Assembly (NCBI GenBank): GCA_964582065.1
Contig: CAZOQG010000070.1
Span: forward strand, 1 to 8,963
Source: JACNFS01 sp964582065
Lineage (GTDB): Bacteria; Chloroflexota; Dehalococcoidia; GIF9; UBA5629
Reading direction: 5' to 3'
DNA length: 8,963 nucleotides
How positions within the stretch are numbered: the stretch's first letter is position 1; each line of letters begins with the position of its first letter. Both the position numbers and the translations under genes were made by a program. Positions 1 through 6,359 of the stretch are shown in pieces. Below the pieces are notes generated by a model that was not told the DNA's origin, searched no databases, and saw only the letters and a list, made by a program, of their open reading frames with translations.

Positions 1-365
1 ATGCTTTCGCTGCCGAGGGACTCACGACCACATTACACTTTGACACCGACTGGACCCTGAATCTTCCCTATCTTAAGGATTTACCCAAAGGCAAGTGTAT
101 ATGCGAACTTGATAGTACCACCGAAATCTTCAAGGCAAAGGAGATACTGAAGAACCACATGTGCATTATGGGAGATGTGCCGGCGTCTCTTCTTTCTATC
201 GGCACAACTGAAGATGTTGTTGCATACTGCGAGAGATTGATAGACGTTATTGGTGAGGGAGGGGGCTTTATTCTCAGCACGGGGTGCGAGTGCCCTATAG
301 ATGCTAAGTTTGACAATGTCAAAGCAATGATTGACACAGCCAAGAATCATTTGCCTGCGCATTAG
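1..365 (+). CDS. URO-D-fold methyltransferase-like protein, His-x-Asp subtype, C-terminal part (5' end outside window)
   Basis: The reading frame enters from the left edge (first full codon at base 3) and ends at TAG 363-365, giving 120 visible residues. They align without gaps to the last 120 residues of the next gene (104 of 120 identical by hand count), so this is the C-terminal third of a close paralogue. The visible part carries His-Phe-Asp (codons from 36) and the later Ser-Thr-Gly-Cys-Glu-Cys motif near 276-296. In MtaA/MtbA-type zinc methyltransferases the first motif is His-x-Cys, so the Cys ligand is Asp here. The frame is open from base 3, and an internal ATG at 159 is too far inside the conserved domain to be the start. 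The N-terminus, catalytic pocket and promoter are not visible. By family it probably acts in methyl transfer with a corrinoid protein, but the substrate is unknown. The fold assignment is firm through its full-length neighbour; the function is inferred. Confidence 0.85.
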   Translation, partial: AFAAEGLTTTLHFDTDWTLNLPYLKDLPKGKCICELDSTTEIFKAKEILKNHMCIMGDVPASLLSIGTTEDVVAYCERLIDVIGEGGGFILSTGCECPIDAKFDNVKAMIDTAKNHLPAH

Positions 366-375
366 TTCTGAGTAT
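1..375 (+). repeat. Direct repeat copy A (3' end of tandem URO-D paralogue)
   Basis: Bases 3-362 match 1209-1568 at 313 of 360 positions by hand count (about 87%), with no indels. Similarity runs just past the stop codon (TTAG-TCTGAGT shared, one mismatch) and then fades. A block of 51 bases, 195-245, is identical to 1401-1451. The arrangement shows a tandem gene duplication. The left end of the repeat is outside the window. Confidence 0.85.
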
Positions 376-431
376 GGAAATGGTCCCGAGGCCGTGGAGA
401 TATGCAAGGGATTTACCACGGGGTGAAGTAG

Positions 432-1571
432 ATGATAGATGAGACGATGACCCCTAAGGAGAGAATTCGGGCTGCTGTTGACTTGGGCGTTCCCGATAGG
501 GTTCCGGTGGTTCCTTTAATGGGCCAATTTGCTCTTCGGTATCAGGACGTGCCCCAAACTGAAGCCTACAGAAATCCCCCAAGAGCACTGCAAGCTCTCA
601 TTGATACCTTTGATGACCTTGGAGGTTATGACGCCGTGCTTGGAGCCAACTTGCTCTGGCCCAGGTATAGCTGGCGATTATCGGCGGCACCAACCCGGAT
701 GCGGTTTCCGGGCAAGGCAGGCGTCTCCGAGGACGCCCAGATTCAGGCGAAGGAACAGGAAATCATGACCGTGGAGGATTACGATACGATAATCAATCGT
801 GGGTGGAACGGCTTTTGTGAGCAATTCCTGCCACGGGTGACGGGGCGTCCTCTTGAGAAAATAGATGCTCTTCAAAAGGCGATACTGGAAATATCTTTGG
901 GCGACGCTAAGGCATGGAGTGAGCACGGGGTCAGTGTTCTGGGAGGTTCAACTACCTGGAGTTGTACCATGATACTCTCGGTATGTAGAACACTTACTCA
1001 GTTTACGCTTGATTTGTATCGCCAACCTGATAAGGTTGAGGCAGTCATGGATGCCATGGTCCCAGACCTGATTGAGAACACTATCAATGATATCAAGGTT
1101 ACTGATAATCCTTGGGTTTTCTTCCCTCTGGAGCGGGGTTCCGGTTTCTATTACCCGATGAAGATTTTCGAGCGGTTTGGGTTCCCCTACCTCAAGAAAA
1201 TGGTCGATGCTTTCGCTGCCGAGGGATTTACGACTATATTACACTTTGACACCGACTGGAGCCTGAATCTTCCCTATCTGAAAGACCTACCTCGAGGCAA
1301 GTGCATTTGCGAGCTTGATAGTACCACTGACATCTTCAAGGCAAAAGAAATATTGAAAGACCATATGTGCATCATGGGAGATGTGCCGCCGTCTCTCCTC
1401 TCTATCGGCACAACTGAAGATGTTGTTGCATACTGCGAGAGATTGATAGACATCGTCGGCAAAGAAGGGGGCTTTATTCTCAGCACTGGGTGCGAGTGCC
1501 CTATAGATGCCAGATTTGACAATGTCAAAGCAATGATTGATACCCCCAAGAATTACCTGCTTGCCAATTAG
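432..1571 (+). CDS. URO-D-fold (MtaA/CmuA-like) methyltransferase family protein, His-x-Asp subtype
   Basis: This is a complete protein of 379 residues, typical of the uroporphyrinogen decarboxylase superfamily (PF01208-type), to which the cobalamin methyltransferases MtaA, MtbA and CmuA belong. The N-terminus has the family pattern TPKERIRAAV followed by PDRVPV (about residues 7-25). It lacks the Arg-rich substrate start of true HemE, so haem biosynthesis is unlikely. The zinc-motif region reads His271-Phe272-Asp273, with Cys354 and Cys356 in the Thr-Gly-Cys-Glu-Cys segment. Canonical methyltransferases have His-x-Cys...Cys, so one thiolate ligand is replaced by Asp. The ATG at 432 follows a weak purine-rich site (GGGGTGAAG, about 419-427); ATG 447 is an alternative start. 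It lies 66 bases after its truncated paralogue and upstream of a RACo-like activator. It could transfer methyl groups to or from a corrinoid, or be a different URO-D-fold lyase. No substrate can be read from the sequence. Confidence 0.88.
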   Translation: MIDETMTPKERIRAAVDLGVPDRVPVVPLMGQFALRYQDVPQTEAYRNPPRALQALIDTFDDLGGYDAVLGANLLWPRYSWRLSAAPTRMRFPGKAGVSEDAQIQAKEQEIMTVEDYDTIINRGWNGFCEQFLPRVTGRPLEKIDALQKAILEISLGDAKAWSEHGVSVLGGSTTWSCTMILSVCRTLTQFTLDLYRQPDKVEAVMDAMVPDLIENTINDIKVTDNPWVFFPLERGSGFYYPMKIFERFGFPYLKKMVDAFAAEGFTTILHFDTDWSLNLPYLKDLPRGKCICELDSTTDIFKAKEILKDHMCIMGDVPPSLLSIGTTEDVVAYCERLIDIVGKEGGFILSTGCECPIDARFDNVKAMIDTPKNYLLAN

Positions 1572-1580
1572 CTCTGAGTG
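1209..1580 (+). repeat. Direct repeat copy B (3' end of complete URO-D paralogue)
   Basis: This is the second copy of the tandem repeat, offset by exactly 1206 bases from copy A. That offset corresponds to one gene (1140 bases) plus the 66-base spacer. Of 47 nucleotide differences over 360 bases, a minority change the protein (16 residues). This pattern indicates that both copies have been kept as working proteins. Confidence 0.82.
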
Positions 1581-1725
1581 TCAAGTCAATGGTAGAGGCG
1601 TGCAGTCGACGGCAAAGGGATTGCCGGACTGTCCCAAGAGGAGTGTCCCCGGATAACTGATATTTGGTGGCTCGCCGTTTGGTAACGTGCATCGGCTGTT
1701 CCGTGTTGTTTTGCAAATAGATGTT

Positions 1726-3654
1726 ATGGTGACAGATAGGACTGTGAGCAAACATGCGGTAATCTTCGAGCCCTCGGGTAGGAGAGGCTACATTGAGGAT
1801 GGCAAGACGCTTCTTGAGGCAGCTCAGGGGTTGGGCGAGGATATCGAATCTGTATGTGGCGGCAAGGCCGTCTGTGGTAAGTGCTTGGTCAAGGTTGATA
1901 AGGGGTTATTTACCAAACACGGCATAGAATCAAGGGGACAACTTCTTTCACCTCCGACGGAGAAAGAGATAGAGGTTCTATCCCGGCATGGTCTTAGTGA
2001 CGAATACCGACTGGCTTGCAGTGCTAGAATCATTGGTGACGTTGTGGTGTTCGTTCCCGAGACGAGCCGGAGGACAAAGCAGGTTATCCGCAAGTCGATA
2101 ACTGAAAGGGCCGTTCCGGTTAAGCCGGCCATCAGGAAATACTACTTGGAGCTGTCTCCGCCGACATTAGATGACCTTGCGGCAGACCATCAGCGGCTGA
2201 TTGCTGAGCTTGGTCACTCTTTCGGCCTGGAGGAGGTTGGCATTGATTACGCAGCTCTTAGCGATTTGTCGTCTGTCCTGCGCAAGGGTAACTGGAAAGT
2301 AACCGTCACCGTTTGGATGGGTGGGGAGATTGTCAATGTCGAGCCGGGCTACGTTGATGGCAGCTACGGGCTAGCTGTTGACATTGGTACTACCACCGTG
2401 GCTGGATATCTGTGTGACCTGCGAACTGGTGAAGTGCTAGCTACGGAGGCTATCCTGAATCCGCAAGTAGCCTATGGCGAGGATGTGATATCACGCATCA
2501 ACTATACCGTGACGGAGCCTGATGGACTAGCAACACTGAATAGGGCGATTATTGATGGCATAGACAAACTCGTTGTCAGTACCACCGAACAGGCAGGCCT
2601 TGCCCCAACTGATATCTCGGAGATGACTGTTGTTGGCAATACCGCCATGCATCATATTTTCCTCAACTTAGCCCCTGGATGTTTGGCCGAGTCACCGTTT
2701 GTGCCGACCATAAGCCAGCCACTTGATATTAGGAGCCGAGACCTGGGAATGAGACGGGGCACATCGGTGAATATACACATTCTACCTGTTGAAGCTGGCT
2801 TTGTTGGCGCTGACAATGTGGGCGTGCTTATTGCCGAGGAGCCTTATAATCAGGATGAGATGGTACTCATCATTGACATCGGTACCAACGGCGAACTGGT
2901 GATGGGCAATCGGGACAGGCTCGTTTGTGTTTCATGTGCTATGGGTCCTGCCTTTGAAGGCGCCAATATTAAGTTTGGCATGCGGGCTGCCCCGGGGGCG
3001 ATCGAGCGTGTCCGGATAGACAGGCAGACGTTGGAGGTTAAATTCAAGGTCATAGGTAGCGAGGAGTGGAATACTGCATTATCCCAGGTCAATGCTAAGG
3101 GGATTTGTGGGTCAGGCATTATTGAAGCCATAGCTGAGATGGTCAAAGCCGGTGTTATTGAGTCAAGCGGTCGGTTTAACCGAGAGCTCACTTCCCCCCG
3201 GCTGATCACCACCGACGAGGGCCCGGCGTTCGTTATTGCCCGGGCCACTGAGACAGCGCTGGGCCGGGATATTAGCGTTTCCATCGACGATGTCAGAGCG
3301 GTACAGCTAGCCAAGGGAGCCATGCACGCCGGGGTCAGGATTCTGATGGACAAGCTGGGGGTAACCGAGTTGGATAACGTTATCCTGGCTGGTGCTTTCG
3401 GTAGCTATGTCAGCAAGGAGCATGCTCTTAGCATTGGGCTTTTCCCTGACTGTGCACTGGAGAAGGTCTACAGCGTGGGCAATGCCGCCGGTGATGGGGC
3501 CCGGCTCGCTTTGATAAACCTCGACAAAAGGCGAGAAGCTGAAGAGATAGCCAAGAAAGTAGAATATGTGGAACTCACCATCGAGCCTCAATTCCAGAAG
3601 TATTTTGTGGATGCCATGCGTTTTCCCCTCCCGTACAGACTTAACAATCACTGA
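1726..3654 (+). CDS. RACo-like corrinoid activation protein: [2Fe-2S] ferredoxin + ASKHA ATPase (DUF4445-type)
   Basis: From ATG 1726 the protein has 642 residues, close to the usual size of reductive activators of corrinoid proteins (RACo). The N-terminal ferredoxin-like domain (about residues 10-110) has a plant-type [2Fe-2S] motif: Cys44-x5-Cys50-x2-Cys53, then Cys98. After a linker comes an ASKHA (actin-like ATPase) domain with DIGTTT at 219-224 and a second phosphate-type motif DIGTNGE at 384-390. GICGSG and AGAFGSY motifs follow in the C-terminal half. Proteins of this family use ATP to reduce inactive Co(II) corrinoid to Co(I), which fits the corrinoid protein at 5709. The C-terminal [4Fe-4S] pair typical of archaeal RamA is not seen, so the RACo type is preferred. 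The frame is also open back to GTG 1687, but those 13 residues look unlike the family and neither start has a clear ribosome binding site. Start uncertain; family call firm. Confidence 0.9.
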   Translation: MVTDRTVSKHAVIFEPSGRRGYIEDGKTLLEAAQGLGEDIESVCGGKAVCGKCLVKVDKGLFTKHGIESRGQLLSPPTEKEIEVLSRHGLSDEYRLACSARIIGDVVVFVPETSRRTKQVIRKSITERAVPVKPAIRKYYLELSPPTLDDLAADHQRLIAELGHSFGLEEVGIDYAALSDLSSVLRKGNWKVTVTVWMGGEIVNVEPGYVDGSYGLAVDIGTTTVAGYLCDLRTGEVLATEAILNPQVAYGEDVISRINYTVTEPDGLATLNRAIIDGIDKLVVSTTEQAGLAPTDISEMTVVGNTAMHHIFLNLAPGCLAESPFVPTISQPLDIRSRDLGMRRGTSVNIHILPVEAGFVGADNVGVLIAEEPYNQDEMVLIIDIGTNGELVMGNRDRLVCVSCAMGPAFEGANIKFGMRAAPGAIERVRIDRQTLEVKFKVIGSEEWNTALSQVNAKGICGSGIIEAIAEMVKAGVIESSGRFNRELTSPRLITTDEGPAFVIARATETALGRDISVSIDDVRAVQLAKGAMHAGVRILMDKLGVTELDNVILAGAFGSYVSKEHALSIGLFPDCALEKVYSVGNAAGDGARLALINLDKRREAEEIAKKVEYVELTIEPQFQKYFVDAMRFPLPYRLNNH

Positions 3655-3675
3655 TTCACCTTGCTGCCCCGATAG

Positions 3676-3694
3676 GCTCTAACATATTTAGAGC
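3676..3694 (+). terminator. Stem-loop after the RACo-like gene, possible transcript end
   Basis: GCTCTAA (3676-3682) and TTAGAGC (3688-3694) are perfect complements around the loop CATAT, starting 22 bases after the stop codon of the activator gene. No run of T follows, so this is not a classical intrinsic terminator. It could be a 3'-end stabilising hairpin or part of a factor-dependent end. Confidence 0.35.
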
Positions 3695-3840
3695 AGAGCT
3701 CATCCGCTCACCGGGCCAAGGTGGCCGTATCTGTGGCTAACTAGTTGTTTATAGCTACTAGGGAAGTACGGTTGATTTCTTGACGGCGAGACTATAGGAT
3801 TGGTGTGTAAATCCAGAACATGGCTGAGAGGAAGTGATAG

Positions 3841-3858
3841 CTTTCAACGAGTTGAAGG
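3841..3858. promoter_or_regulatory. Dyad TTCAAC-GA-GTTGAA upstream of methyltransferase gene
   Basis: CTTTCAAC and GTTGAAGG form an 8-bp inverted repeat (one G-T wobble) around a two-base centre. The gap is too short for a good RNA hairpin loop at full pairing, so a DNA-binding dyad is a reasonable reading. It lies 24 bases before the larger palindrome at 3883. Function unknown. Confidence 0.3.
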
Positions 3859-3882
3859 ATGAGATGTCGGGGATGGTCAAAG

Positions 3883-3902
3883 GCAGAGGATTAATCCTCT
3901 GC
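3883..3902. promoter_or_regulatory. Perfect 20-bp palindrome, candidate operator or leader hairpin
   Basis: GCAGAGGATT (3883-3892) is followed directly by its exact reverse complement AATCCTCTGC (3893-3902). The symmetry is complete over 10 bp per half. As RNA it could form an 8-bp stem with a TTAA loop. It ends 59 bases before the ATG at 3962, with no T-run on either side, so an operator for a dimeric regulator or a leader hairpin is more likely than a terminator. No second copy was seen in the window. Confidence 0.45.
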
Positions 3903-3961
3903 GCAAAAAGCTTGTGGTCAGGCTATTCTATGTCGTCGAATAACAATGATGAGGTATCGTG

Positions 3962-5002
3962 ATGAAGCAGTATACGGGAAAGGAGCGGGGTGAAGCAGCT
4001 TTTCACAGAGAATATGCCGACCGGGTGCCCTATCAACTTGATTTTGGTCCTCAGTATTCCAAAGAAATGGGTATGACCCCTCAAGACTATTTTGGCAACC
4101 TTGACACGGCGTATAGAGTAATGGCCGAGCAACTCAAAGCCTTGCCTTCAGATGTGGCTGTCGTTCCGCAGAATCTTTTTGTTTGGTGGGGAACATTGTC
4201 TAATCTCTTTAGATATAAGACGAGGTCAGAGGAAGTTACAATGGGAGGGCTCAAGGACAAGACCGCGCTGGCAGACATGGAGTATATAGGCCCGGAGGAG
4301 AGCCCGGGTGTAAATCAGGCGGTGCAATCATGCCAGCGAGCTGTAGCTACATTTGAAGAGAAAGCAACCAGGCCGCTACTGCCTGGACCATTTTCCGGTG
4401 CGACGCTGTTGCGGGGCACGGAGCAATTGGTTTTCGATGTTACTGATGACCCGGAGTTCGTGCATCAGCTAATGCGGTTAATGACTGAGGCTACTAAAGC
4501 TTGGGCTCTTGCTATGGCACAAACGGGTGTTACAGCGTTGGTTGTCGGCGATCCCCAGGCTAGTCTGAGCGTGATTTCCCCAAAGATTTACCGGGAATTC
4601 GTGTTTCCCTACCATAAGGAGATTTTCGATCATCTCAAGCAGAGTATTTCTACAGGCACGTATGTCGGTTTGCATATCTGTGGTTACCTTGACCCGATTA
4701 TGGAGGACTTACTCTCGCTGGGGATCGATTACGTCGAACTGGATGCTCCTTCCTCCTTGAAGCGCATGGTTGAGGTCTCCCAGAAAAAGGTGGTGATTAG
4801 AGGCAACATTGGGGCCGAGCTATTCTTAGAGGGCACCAAGGAACAAATTGAGCAGGCAGTGAAGGACTGTATCGATACTGCTGGCGAAGGTAGTGCCTAC
4901 ATATTGTCCACAGGGTGTCAGATCCCGCTTGATACACCAATCCAAAGTGCCAGATATTATGCAGAAGCTGTAGCAAACTATGGGAGATATCAATCTAGCT
5001 AA
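3962..5002 (+). CDS. URO-D-fold cobalamin methyltransferase, MtaA-like (canonical His-x-Cys...Cys)
   Basis: This 346-residue protein is of the length expected for MtaA/MtbA-type methyltransferases. The N-terminus YTGKERGEAA with YADRVP (about residues 4-23) is a family hallmark. The zinc motif is intact: His238-Ile-Cys240-Gly-Tyr followed by Cys319 in STGCQIPLD. The zinc site activates a thiol or similar acceptor for methyl transfer from methyl-Co(III) corrinoid, as in MtaA with coenzyme M. In a bacterium the acceptor may be another thiol, or tetrahydrofolate. ATG 3962 is chosen because GAGG at 3951-3954 sits 7 bases upstream; the GTG just before it (3959) would be only 4 bases from that site. 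It is a clear paralogue of the gene at 6356 (shared VISPKIYR, LHICGY and NYGRY/KYGRY ends) and only distantly similar to the His-x-Asp pair at the left. It could instead load the corrinoid from a methyl donor. Substrate unknown. Confidence 0.9.
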   Translation: MKQYTGKERGEAAFHREYADRVPYQLDFGPQYSKEMGMTPQDYFGNLDTAYRVMAEQLKALPSDVAVVPQNLFVWWGTLSNLFRYKTRSEEVTMGGLKDKTALADMEYIGPEESPGVNQAVQSCQRAVATFEEKATRPLLPGPFSGATLLRGTEQLVFDVTDDPEFVHQLMRLMTEATKAWALAMAQTGVTALVVGDPQASLSVISPKIYREFVFPYHKEIFDHLKQSISTGTYVGLHICGYLDPIMEDLLSLGIDYVELDAPSSLKRMVEVSQKKVVIRGNIGAELFLEGTKEQIEQAVKDCIDTAGEGSAYILSTGCQIPLDTPIQSARYYAEAVANYGRYQSS

Positions 5003-5089
5003 ATATGTTTTCTTTTCCAAGAAACGTGCGTAGTCGGTTTTTGGTATAGCCAGGAATTTGAAGTTTTCGCATATGAGTGCGGATAAGCA

Positions 5090-5096
5090 AAGGAGG
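5090..5096 (+). promoter_or_regulatory. Strong Shine-Dalgarno deciding the GTG start at 5102
   Basis: AAGGAGGT-like sequence ends 5 bases before GTG 5102, which supports that non-ATG start over later ATG codons in the frame. Confidence 0.75.
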
Positions 5097-5101
5097 TAAT
5101 T

Positions 5102-5545
5102 GTGGCTCAACTATACAATGAGGAAGAGATGCAGCGGCACATTCAGAATATGGACATGGGTGATAGGTTCATAACCAAGCCTCGGGTGATTACCAGGACG
5201 GAGCTGGAACTCTATGCCATCAGTGCCGGAGATACTCATCCTATGTTTCTGAGCGAGGAGCATGCCAAGGCCGCTGGTTGGAAGAACCAGTTGGTGCCGG
5301 GGTTATTGACCTTTTCTATAGCCGTGGGTCTGCTCATACAGTCGGGATACATAAGTGATGTTATGGCCTTTATGGGCACGGACAAGGTCAGGTTTAACGC
5401 TCCGGTCTATCCCTACGATACTATCAGGGTGGAGACAGAAGTGCTTTCCAAGAAGCAAACCAAGGACGCAAATTGGATATGCAGCTACAAATGGATTGTA
5501 AGAAACCAGAATGGCGAGGCTGTTGCTGAAGGCGAGAACATATGA
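5102..5545 (+). CDS. MaoC-like hot-dog-fold protein (acyl-CoA dehydratase family)
   Basis: This is a single hot-dog domain of 147 residues, the usual size of MaoC/R-specific enoyl-CoA hydratase-like proteins. The signature region is YAISAGDTHPMFLSEEHA (about 38-55), followed by LVPGLLTFS (64-72) and VRFNAPVYPYDTI (96-108), which match the hydratase-2 order. The catalytic Asp44 is present. The position that holds the catalytic His in the classical Asp-x-Asn-Pro-Ile-His motif is Phe49 here; a His occurs three residues earlier, at 46. This variant may still hydrate or eliminate using His46, or may be a CoA-thioester binding or hydrolysing protein. It begins with GTG behind a very good ribosome binding site, 99 bases after a methyltransferase and 163 before a corrinoid protein. 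This placement suggests a CoA-linked substrate in the methyl-transfer pathway. Family call is firm, reaction open. Confidence 0.85.
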   Translation: MAQLYNEEEMQRHIQNMDMGDRFITKPRVITRTELELYAISAGDTHPMFLSEEHAKAAGWKNQLVPGLLTFSIAVGLLIQSGYISDVMAFMGTDKVRFNAPVYPYDTIRVETEVLSKKQTKDANWICSYKWIVRNQNGEAVAEGENI

Positions 5546-5560
5546 AAGTTCAAGGGATAG

Positions 5561-5577
5561 CGTTGCCGTTGGCAACG
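5561..5577 (+). other. Perfect 7-bp stem-loop between MaoC-like and corrinoid genes
   Basis: CGTTGCC (5561-5567) and GGCAACG (5571-5577) pair perfectly around a GTT loop, 16 bases after the MaoC-like stop. No T-run follows. It may be an mRNA processing or stabilising hairpin inside an operon, or a weak terminator. Confidence 0.4.
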
Positions 5578-5708
5578 TAAACAGGCAAAGCCCGCCTTCT
5601 GTCACTGCAGGAAGCATAGGGACTAATTTGGGTGACACTGTTACAGAATTGCGGTGTGCCCACTTGGCGGTATGTAATAGGCAAGTTAAGATTATGAGGT
5701 GAAACAGC

Positions 5709-6359
5709 ATGGCTGATTTGAAGTTGATTATAGAGAATGTAGTTGAAGGCAATGTGGAAAAAGTGAAGGAACTGACAAAGAATGCTATAGCTGATGGAGT
5801 GGCTGTAGCTATAATATTGGATGACGGACTGATTGCGGGCATGGGGGCAATTGGTGAGCAGTTTGAGCGAAGAGAAGCCTACGTACCTGAGCTTTTGCTA
5901 TCAGCTAGAGCTATGCGTGCTGGCATGGAGCTACTGGAGCCATTATTGGTCAGCTCCGGAGTACAGCCCAAAGGCAAGGTCGTCCTGGGCACAGTAAAAG
6001 GTGATGTTCATAACATAGGGAAGGATTTAGTAGGGATAATGTTGAAGGGAGCTGGTTTCGACATCATTGACTTGGGAGTGGATGTCCCACCGGAAAAATT
6101 CACCGATGTGGTGGGAGAAGGGGGAGCAGGAATAGTTGGAATGTCAGGTCTTCTTACTACAACTTTGCCGTTCATGAAGACGACTATTGAAGCGCTCGAT
6201 GCTGCGGGATTGAGGAGTCGGGTGAAGATAATGATTGGTGGGGCGGTGGTAACCCAGGATTACGCCGACAGAATTGGTGCTGATGCATATGCTGCTAACG
6301 CTGCTGAAGCTGTTAATAAGGCTAAGGAATTGCTAGGCTTGGAAGGAGGCAGCAAGTGA
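5709..6359 (+). CDS. Corrinoid (methylcobamide-carrying) protein, MtaC/MttC-like
   Basis: This protein of 216 residues is the standard size of methyltransferase corrinoid proteins. Residues 1 to about 85 form the helical cap (B12-binding 2-type), with a conserved VPELLLSARAM segment near 58-68. The Rossmann-like B12-binding domain follows, with VLGTVKGDVHNIGKDL. This contains Asp99-x-His101-x-x-Gly104, where His101 is the expected lower axial cobalt ligand in base-off/His-on binding. SGLLTTT and IGGAVV complete the cobamide pocket. It shuttles a methyl group on cobalt between a donor methyltransferase and an acceptor methyltransferase. ATG 5709 follows GAGGTGA (5696-5702) at good spacing. Its stop overlaps the start of the next methyltransferase by four bases, so the two are probably translated together as partners. 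The RACo-like protein at 1726 is its likely reactivator. The methyl donor cannot be inferred from this protein. Confidence 0.94.
   Translation: MADLKLIIENVVEGNVEKVKELTKNAIADGVAVAIILDDGLIAGMGAIGEQFERREAYVPELLLSARAMRAGMELLEPLLVSSGVQPKGKVVLGTVKGDVHNIGKDLVGIMLKGAGFDIIDLGVDVPPEKFTDVVGEGGAGIVGMSGLLTTTLPFMKTTIEALDAAGLRSRVKIMIGGAVVTQDYADRIGADAYAANAAEAVNKAKELLGLEGGSK
6343..6349 (+). promoter_or_regulatory. Shine-Dalgarno inside the corrinoid gene for the overlapping GTG start
   Basis: AAGGAGG lies 6 bases before GTG 6356, within the last codons of the corrinoid gene. With the GTGA overlap it indicates translational coupling and supports the non-ATG start. Confidence 0.75.

Larger units (their letters stand above)
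3655..3961. other. Gene-free stretch with several inverted repeats
   Basis: These roughly 300 bases contain no convincing gene on either strand. They hold a 7-bp stem after the upstream stop (3676-3694), a short GGCCA/TGGCC stem (3714-3726), an 8-bp dyad (3841-3858) and a perfect 20-bp palindrome (3883-3902). No cobalamin-riboswitch B12-box-like element or T-tract terminator was recognised by eye. The stretch probably separates two transcription units and is the best candidate for a regulatory region in the window. Confidence 0.6.

Noticed and set aside
432..1571. Annotation as true uroporphyrinogen decarboxylase HemE
   Set aside because: The HemE N-terminal Arg-rich substrate signature is absent, and the neighbours are corrinoid and activator genes rather than haem genes. 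The same applies to the paralogues at 3962 and 6356.
1687..1725. GTG 1687 as the start of the RACo-like gene
   Set aside because: It would add 13 residues that do not resemble the family N-terminus, and it has no good ribosome binding site. ATG 1726 fits family length better, though its own site is also weak.
2850..3353. Long open frame antisense to the RACo-like gene
   Set aside because: It lies wholly opposite a gene with clear motifs, its composition is Ser/Thr/Pro/Leu-rich as expected of an antisense shadow, and it has no recognisable domain.
3772..3798. Possible promoter TTGATT ... TATAGG
   Set aside because: Each hexamer matches the consensus at only four of six positions and the spacer is 15 bases, shorter than usual. 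The nearby TTGACG (3780-3785) has no good -10 at proper spacing.
3655..3961. Cobalamin riboswitch upstream of the methyltransferase gene
   Set aside because: A B12-regulated element would fit the context, but no B12-box-like core was found by eye here or in 5546-5708 and 7382-7550. A covariance-model search would settle it.
5303..5842. 179-residue antisense open frame spanning the MaoC-like 3' half, the spacer and the corrinoid 5' end
   Set aside because: It overlaps two well-supported plus-strand genes and shows no domain. It is best explained as a shadow frame.
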